In this document: positions 48,101-57,100 of the stretch, in pieces
How the letters are laid out: each line of letters starts with the position of its first letter
Numbering within the stretch: the first letter of the stretch is position 1
DNA from: Apostichopus japonicus
Lineage: Eukaryota; Echinodermata; Holothuroidea; Aspidochirotida; Stichopodidae
Assembly: GCF_037975245.1 (NCBI RefSeq)
Contig: NC_092571.1
Coordinates: 3,078,501-3,142,500, forward strand
DNA: 64,000 nt
Direction: 5' to 3'
Made by a program: the position numbers and the translations under genes
The notes under the pieces: generated by a model
The model's input: the letters and a program-made list of their open reading frames with translations, nothing else
What the model was told of the DNA's origin: nothing
The model's database searches: none

Positions 48101-51100
48101 ATATAAACTCAGCTACAATATAAATCAGCTACAATATAAACTCAGCTACAACATTAACCACAATAATTACTCATGGTGTTTAAAGAATTCACACAGTTCC
48201 ACAAGAGTGAGGAGAGGACTGTGTTTTTTTGTGCCACATATCATGACTGTGAAATACAACATGCTTATTATTGTTTATTCATGAGGGAGAAAAAGGAGTG
48301 ATTAGCCCAGTGACTCGCATCGCAAAATTGCTATGCAAAATGTGCACAGCCTCGCATCGCACCGCAAAATTGCTGTGCAAAATGGGCAGCAAATTGCAAA
48401 ACAATTGCAAAGATGCATAGCAGTTTGTGCAAACGGAAACCGCATGTAGTATGTTATAAGAGGCAAAGGTCATATTCTTCAAAACTGCTATGGAAACTTT
48501 TTACTATCAATTATTTGCTCTAACCCCCTCTATTTTTTACTACTTTTTTTTATTCTTTAGTGTCCCTTCATCTGTATTTTCTAGGTTTTATTTCTACTAT
48601 AGAGGTGTCAACTTTTTAGCTACAAGCCTGTGTGTATTAAAATCGGTGGGTATTAATGGGTTCTAAGTGTGAGAGCCAACTATAAATGATAACCACCTAA
48701 ACTGGAATATTTTTCAAATTCTGGGCAAATCTTCTTCAACCTTTGGTACATATTAAAGTGTGTTCCTTCTCACCTATTGCTGTCCTTGAGGTGATAAACA
48801 GAGTAGCCCTCTGGAAGCCCTGTGCTAGGATTCAAATTAAATTGCAGTTTGACTTGATCAAGACGGAGTGCACCCCCTTCAAACCTTGCTCGGCGGGTAT
48901 TGACTGCGATCTAAGATGAACAGAAAACAGAAAGGAAAAATGACAATGAAGAACCATGAATGAACCAACGAATGAATGAATGAAACAAATAAAAAAAAAC
49001 AATCTGAGAGAGTAAAAAGGCATTGAAGACTCACCCCAAACAGCGTGCCGCGCTCTGAAAAAGTTAACTTTCCGTTGCTTGCAAACAAGGTTTTTTTCTT
49101 GTGGCTACAAAATGCAGACAGTTATGAAACGTGATACCTTGTTATCTTTTATCTAGACCTGAAATGTCCAAGCTGTGTGTGTCTAACACTTCTGTTACAC
49201 CTCATTCGAAACTAGGTCAGATTACCATCATGAGACGTTTCTTTGTGCGTGAGTCTTCACACCCTTTAAATTCAATGCAGGAATAAGGATTTGATTCAAA
49301 TTAAAAGTGGCACGGTATTAACACAACGTTGGGAGAATTGAAGAGTAACATATTTAGTATGTAGAAAGCATATACAACAATGGGGGGAGAATGGAATTAT
49401 TTCTTACTTTGTTCAAATTTCTGATGCATTCAAAAATTTGATCAGCAGTGAAGCCACCACCAATTTCAGGAGTTGTGATGGTTTGAGTCGGTTGGTTTTC
49501 GATGGCGGCTTGGGCGTGGTCGTAGCTCAGCTTGACACATGACCTGATAACTGTCTTGCCACACCATTCATCAAGGATCTAAGATATGGAAGCAAGGAGA
49601 AGACCAGAGGGAGAATGAGGATACAGAAATTAGCGAGACATCCGATGAACTCAAAATTGTTTTAGCAGTGGGACCCTCTCTGGTATACTGCATCTGATAT
49701 GACTTTGCAATTCAAAACATTTTTGTAACCAAGAATACGAAACGTTTTTCTACTCGGTAGTTGTATACATATAGATTTGACAGGCTGTGAGGATAAACAA
49801 AACAAAAAATAATAATAATAATGATAATAATAATTTTGTATTCTTGTAATAATGATGATAATACTAAGAATAATAATAACACTAATAATAATAATAATTA
49901 TAATAATAATTATCATAATAATAAGAATAATAATAAGAATAATAATAATAATAATCATAAAAATAATCATAACAATAATAATAATTGCAAATACAATAAC
50001 TATCAACTGTGTTACTAACTACATGAGAGCTGTAAATGCCTACCTCTCCCTTCTCAGATAACTTCCAAATAAAGGAAAACGTGAGTTTATCTTCGTTCGG
50101 ATTGAGACTGCACAGATGCTCGCACAGAGGTCTTGGTAACATAGGAATTACCTACCGGATGAAAGAAAAGAAAATAGAACGTGACAGAAAACTTATTCGT
50201 CAATTCTGTGATATTTCTGAAATTGATGAGAGTGGAGAGTTGCAAGAAGTATAGTTGACAATATGCTGTATAATGTCCATTTAATAATAGTAAAAACAAA
50301 CACTGCAGACCAAACTTCCAATACAAAATAGAAAGACCAATTTTAATATGGCCTGACCTACGTAAGCTGTGCTTATGTCAGGGCTCCACCATTTCCACAA
50401 TGTTGGTGGTAATGAGGGTAACACTGTAATTGTACACACTGAAAACGTTTCATATCATCTTCGATTCAATACCGCCATAAACAAACAGAAAATTAAATAA
50501 AGAGTACCATTTTTATATATCATATCATTTTATTAGCTCATCATTTGCATCAAAGACAGATGTCAGACTACGATTTGAACATCTCTTCTATCATTCAGAC
50601 TGGTGGGACATTGCCGGAAAATTGGTTACACTGCAGTATCTGTGACCTACCCTTTGCACTAAATAAACGCTGGTTGCTCTCAAACTGGCTTCTCTATCTA
50701 ATGGAGTATTTTCTTCAATGAAAAAGCTGACATCCGCAATATGGACACCGACTTCGTAAGTACCTGAACGATAAAGAGAGAGTGTTAGGAAACAACAATG
50801 AAAAAGATCAAATAGAACAACAAAAGATAAGGGACCAATGATGTCCAATGATATGGGGAGTGAGGAGTGGGGGTGGGGAGGGGGGGTGGTGGGAGAGAAA
50901 ACAATGTTTATATTGATGCAATTAATTACTGGTATTGCAGTGTGGTCTGAAGGGATTGAGGGAGAGAGGAGGAGGAGGAGGAGGAGGGGGGAGGAGGAGG
51001 AGGAGGGGGGAGGAGGAGGGGGGAGGAGGAGGGGGAGGGGCAGGGGGAGGCAGAGGAGGAGGCAGAGGAGGAGGCAGAGGAGGAGGCAGAAAAGGAGGCA

Positions 51101-54100
51101 GAGGAGGAGGCAGAGGAGGAGGAGGAGGAGGAGGCAGAGGAGGAGGAGGAGGCAGAGGAGGAGGCAGAGGAGGAGGCAGAGGAGGAGGAGGAGGCAGAGG
51201 AGGAGGAGGAGGAGGAGGAGGCAGAGGAGGCAGAGGAGGAGGAGGAGGCAGAGGAGGAGGAGGCAGAGGAGGAGGAGGAGGAGGAGGAGGAGGAGGCAGA
51301 GGAGGAGGAGGAGGAGGAGGAGGAGGAGGAGGAGGAGGAGGAGGAGGAGGAGGCAGAGGAGGAGGAGGCAGAGGAGGAGGAGGAGGAGGAGGAGGAGGAG
51401 GAGGCAGAGGAGGAGGAGGAGGCAGAGGAGGAGGAGGAGGAGGAGGAGGATTATGTAGATTTTAAGTCAGGACTTGTCTCTCTTATCTAGACAAACCATG
51501 AAACAGTCAGTGAGTGAGTCAAGTCATCAGAGAAAGAAAGAAAATGGAAGAAAATCTAAAGACATAAGACAGGACTGATTTACCATCTGGTAACGGCTTG
51601 CATGAGAGAGCATCGTCCAGATCCCTGGCGGTGGATGGATCTATCGTAAATATGCACTCCGATGTTAAATCTCTCCTCCTCTGTCTCTCCGCTTCATCTA
51701 CGGACCAATTCCTGACGTCCGGTAAGCATTGCAGCACCTGGGTAGCAGACCAGACAAAGGTACACGATATGTCAGAAAACAGTCCTTACTGTACTTAACA
51801 ACAATGGGATACAGTTGATACCCACTACAGCCACCCAAATGCACCCTCGCCCCCTCCCCCCCTCACTTAACCAAATTGTTTTCCCCCATCAATCGATGTC
51901 TCTCATATTCAGCCTCCGTGAGTTTTCTAGCCGGGATAAATCTGTAAGAAATGACCGAGGCCGCTGCAATCTTACGAGATTGATGTATGCACTCAGTAAT
52001 TGTCAAATATTGACCTACATTTAAGGTAAGTATGAAAGCGTTTCTTAGCCCCTGATTTATTAAGACATTAAAAACCAAAGATACACCAGAAATGAAGGAA
52101 AGCATCTCATGTCTTACCTCACCCCCTGCCGCATCCCCCACCCCTCCTCCCTCCTGCTCCAGCCATCCCCTTCCAAAGTACTCTTAATGTCAATTATTCT
52201 CAATGCCGGCTGTGATTTTTAAATTCCTGTGAACTGGGACATTCAGCTAGATTTATGATGCGTTAATAAACAAACCTGTTTGTTAAAGTCTGAATCATCT
52301 ATTCCATGTTCCATCAGAAAGCCTTTTGTTTCTGCCTCTATGGCGCCAGCCTCACCGAGGAGTCGTTCCAGACAGCTGAAATGTACACAGGGTTTACATT
52401 CATTCATGAAAATGCTATTCTCATGGATGTTCCATTTACTATAAGTTTTGACCCTCACTAATGGAGAAAGGAATCTCATTTAAAGCCATTTAATTTTCAC
52501 ATTTTAAACACACCTATAATCTCAGAGATGAGCCTGGGGTAAAAAAAATCACAGAACTTTGCAAAAATTGCGGTATAGGCTCCAGTTTGCATATGCTACA
52601 ATGTGTTAGGATAATAGTTTTTGTCCCCGAGGTAGAAAAGAAATCACGGATATTCCGCGAATTCGCGGAAAAAGCTCATGCCTGTAATCTACATGAGGAA
52701 ACTATTTGTCAACAACTATTCAGCTGCTCCTAATATTAGCAAATTAATATTTATACCATTTGTTCAATCCAGCAAATTCTGTGTCCCACAAAATTTAATT
52801 TGATAACGTACTGTTTCATGATCGCACTGGCGAAGCTACCGAGTGTATGCAAAAAAACTCTCGTTTTCAATTTCATACATGAAAAACAAACTTAAAAACA
52901 ATTTAACGTAATTATTATACAATTGCTCTAAAGCAAATAGCAACTCTGACATTCTTTCCCAGGTACTTCTCTTGCGCTATGGTTAGAAAAATTAAAAAAA
53001 CTAGCTGTATCAAATGCCCAAAGCTTGACAGTTTTATTAAAATTAAAATTAAAATTTAGAATAAAGCAATTTTGGACAACCTTTAAAGTTCATCACTGCT
53101 CAATCAACAGTATTCTGAGTTAGGGCAAGACATTGACATGGAGGTCTTCAAAGTTCTAGCAGTGTGGAATATTTTTTTTTCTCTCTTAAATATCAGTTTC
53201 ACTCTGTTCGTCACCAGAAAATCCTTCGAAGCGATCCCTCACTCCAAACTTTTTTTTCATAACCTAACATTTGTTGAGACTTTACTTGCGGATCACACAA
53301 ATTTCCATTCCGAATTGTTCTATTAGCAACGGTGGCGCTTACACGATAATTAGAATCCAAATTTTCGCACTTGCATAAAGAGCTGCGAATTTATTTTAAA
53401 ATAGGAGTGGATTGTGTCTCTCACCCTCTGGCGAACGCCGATTGCTCGGACCAGGTCAGGATCCTGGCCAAGAACAGAGTACTGGCGTACTTCCCCGGGT
53501 TAATCATAAAGTCTGACGGGCATTGTTTCAGCGGAATGAAGAGACGGGGGAGACCACTGTCTATCGGTGAAAAGATGGCATCTCTCGCTTTCTAGAGGGA
53601 CAGACATCGAGAGATAGAGAGACAAGATGAAACATTCCATTCAAATAAATTAGGTAGGAAGCAGATATCCCAGAAAGAAACTTCTTTAGCCTATGCAGTA
53701 TAAAATACATTTCATAATCATGAACATGATTGAATAAAATGAGAGAAATAAAACCTAGGTTTGGTTACACTAAGGTAATACATACATTGTATGGATCACC
53801 TTTGCATATCACAGACCTAGAACTTCACAATTTTTGGCGCACATGCTAAAAAGATGCCATTGCTTGAAAAAGACCTACTGGTTACAAATCGAGTTGTCGC
53901 TGGCGTTTTTCCAAGATTACAACACACGTCGTTACCTTACAGGGTTCTGAGAGCAGCTCAATGATAACAATTGCTGACGATAAAAACAGTCATAAGGGGC
54001 TCTAATACGTTACTAATGGAAATTAATCGTGCCGATTATTAACTTGATAACCGTGTGGTTTTATATCCTTGATGTCTACTTGCAGAAATCGTGCCGATTC

Positions 54101-57100
54101 TGAACCGGATAACCCTGTGGTTTTAAGTCCTTGATGTCTACTAGCAGAAACTGTACCAGTGCCTCATTTTTGTTTGTTCTAGCAAACTGCAAACACCACT
54201 GATATTTAGCCCGTTATTAGCCCAATATTCGAGTGTTACAACACATCACCATGCTGCCTCTAATAACAATGTACATCTTGATCCTACACTGTTACATACA
54301 ATCCACCTTACAATGAATACTGAGATGAGATTAGGGAGTATGTTTACACAGGCCTGCTTCCTATCAATACAATCAAAGCCTCTACAATGCAACTGGCAGT
54401 GTTAAGTCAGAGAAACAAATCTTTCCTTTACAGTGTTCACATCGACTGACACATCCTTGCTTATGCAGCGGACTGCAAAGCACCATGGGAACGGGTTAAC
54501 CTTCCCAAGAACACAATGCACGATTCACACTTGCAGGAAAACCGCCAAAAATAATTCCATGGAGCACGAAAGGGAATCAGGGACATGGTCATGATACCAG
54601 GATTCAATTGTGAGATTTTTCAACCCCCCCCTACCAAAATAAAGGGGTTTATAAAACATAACTAATCTCATCATAAAGTGTCTGTTGCAATGAGATGCAT
54701 ATTAAATGCGTCCTACCCTATATCATCCAAGTAATAAAAAACTTCCTTTCTTAAGGTTGCTTTAAGAGAAGCATTGAGACATACTGCTAAACCAGTAGGA
54801 AGGCCCGTGACTACCTTGCTTGCAAAAATAGAGTTGCAATTTAAGGACGTTAACATTAACAATTTCGAGGAAGCAATAAACCTTGCACAAGATCGTGATA
54901 CGTGGCGGAGGTTAATGACTGAGCATGTCGGATAGACGAGACTCAACTTACTACTACTACTACTTACTACTACTACTTACGGGACTATGCTGCAGCTTCA
55001 GGTGTCCCCTGCAGAGTCTAGTGTGCTTCTTCTCTAAGATGTAGACGACTTTTCCCAACTTGATGAAGCTCATTTCTTCTCCAGAGTCTTCGTCCCCCTC
55101 TTCCTCGTTTCCGAGAGGCTGGTAGCCGCCATTTTCGGACGTGCAGGAGCTGTCCTCGGAGGACCCCTCCGAGTCGTTGTCCAGCGAATCGAAGGACTTT
55201 CCCAGTTGCATCCCTTTGACCTGCTCGCAGGTCATCTTCATCTGCATGTCCTCTGATCCCGAGGACGTGCACGAGATGTCCGCAAGAACCGCCTCCGAGT
55301 CGTTCTGGACGTTGGTCTCGGTGTCCCCGTGGACGGTCTTTCCGAAATTTTCAAAGAGGGTGGTCGTCTCCATGTAGCTGCCATCTAAAGTTTTGACCTA
55401 GCTTGTAGAAAAGCAGAGGCTGAGCTAATCAGAGCTCTGTTGTATGGTTAGGTAACATCACACAGCGAACTGTTTAACCAACGACCCACATATTATTTAA
55501 ATTACCTTATAAATCATTTACAGTCCAAAAGGCAAGACTTAAACATTCATTTCAGTTTAGTTATGTATTATCCTGTAAGTTATGTTTCCTTGGTAACCCA
55601 ACTTTTCATAATTTATGCATGAGTTTGGTTTGGACAGTGCATGACACATTGCATACACTGCTGTCAAAAATCTTCTTTGCACTGGCTATGTACTAATTCT
55701 CATTTTTAGAACAACAGCAAATAACGCATCATAGTTAATTATCATAACTACTGTATTTATCTCCATCTGTTACAGTACAGTCAACTTGAGGTTCCTTCTG
55801 CTCTTTGCTAGACTACATACAGAATATAAATCAATATGGCATCACATAGCCAAAATGTGCAAATTGCTAGACAAATTGTATAGCCCGGCTTTGTTAACAG
55901 AAACCGCAGTATTGGCACCATTACATTTGAAACAAAATCTATAAATCTTTAAATCCTCAACATTGCGATACATGTTAACATAAATTATGCATACTGTAGA
56001 TACCCAAAGTATGTAGATTTTCACACTAAAACACAGTCTCAATTTACAATGAGAGAGTGTGGTTTTAGAGACTCGAACACTTTTCCTAAATACAAAGTTA
56101 CTGAACAGGTATAACATATTGAGGTACTGCACTGACCTTCCACTGGTCCTGTGGTAAGAGCTGAACTACAACGATATCATCCTGGAGGGCTCTGTTTCGG
56201 CAGTGCATTCCTTCGATGAATATGTCTGCTCCTCCATCCTGTTATAAGGGTGCAAACCAAGGTAATTCATTATTAAAGAGGAAAATAATAATTTTAAAAA
56301 AATAATAAGGAGTTGTCTTTAAATGTGAGTGAAATTTGACCCTCAAAGAAAGAAGAAAAAAGGAAAAAGAAAAGGTGTTAAATAATTGACCAGGCATGAT
56401 AGTTTGATTCAAGCCAAAAAATTTGTTACAGATCATGTCAAATATCACCGACTGTAAATGCCACAAAATTACTCAAAATAAATCAAACTAACTTGGAGAC
56501 ATAAAATAATAATTAAAGTAAACCCATGCATCCCCAAACTATAGTTCGTGGCCAAGCTGTCACGGAGGTGCTGCGAGCTGGGTTGAAGACAACAAACAGA
56601 TCAAATCAGTAACCAATGTCTCTAACAGTAAACGTCCTTCCTGTCACTACGTAATTTCTTTTCCCAAGGGTTTGAAATTAGATGTGTGAGTGGTATTGTT
56701 TTCTTACTTTCAGTCACTGTGCAATGGATTGCCCAAAAGAATACAGTCAATGTGCAAGTTCATAATCAATCCTATATATATACATATCGGGTCAGTTTAG
56801 GACATTTTTGGGCATTCATGGGTCATTTATATCGCACTCAATGTTCTTACCGGGTTGTCGATGTACGATTCCGAGTATTTCTTGGGATTTATCCGGATGC
56901 TTCCCTGGATGAGGTTTCCCCTTTTGAGTTCACGATCTACGTTTTCTCGCGACCAGTAAGGCTCACAGGTCTGCCGAAATGAAAACAGAGAAAATATGCC
57001 CTGTAAACTTCTGGTGTGTTACTTAACTTTGGAAATTAAAGATGTGAATGGGTGCATGAGATGCCCTCCTCTCTTCCCCTCCCCTGCCCCCTGCCTCCCC

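Noticed and set aside
49662-50142. Ile-, Asn- or Tyr-rich ORFs on both strands
   Set aside because: Translations of the AAT microsatellite.
50838-51465. Long Arg- or Gly-rich ORFs (206 and 176 codons)
   Set aside because: Products of a GGA microsatellite in a DIS3L2 intron.
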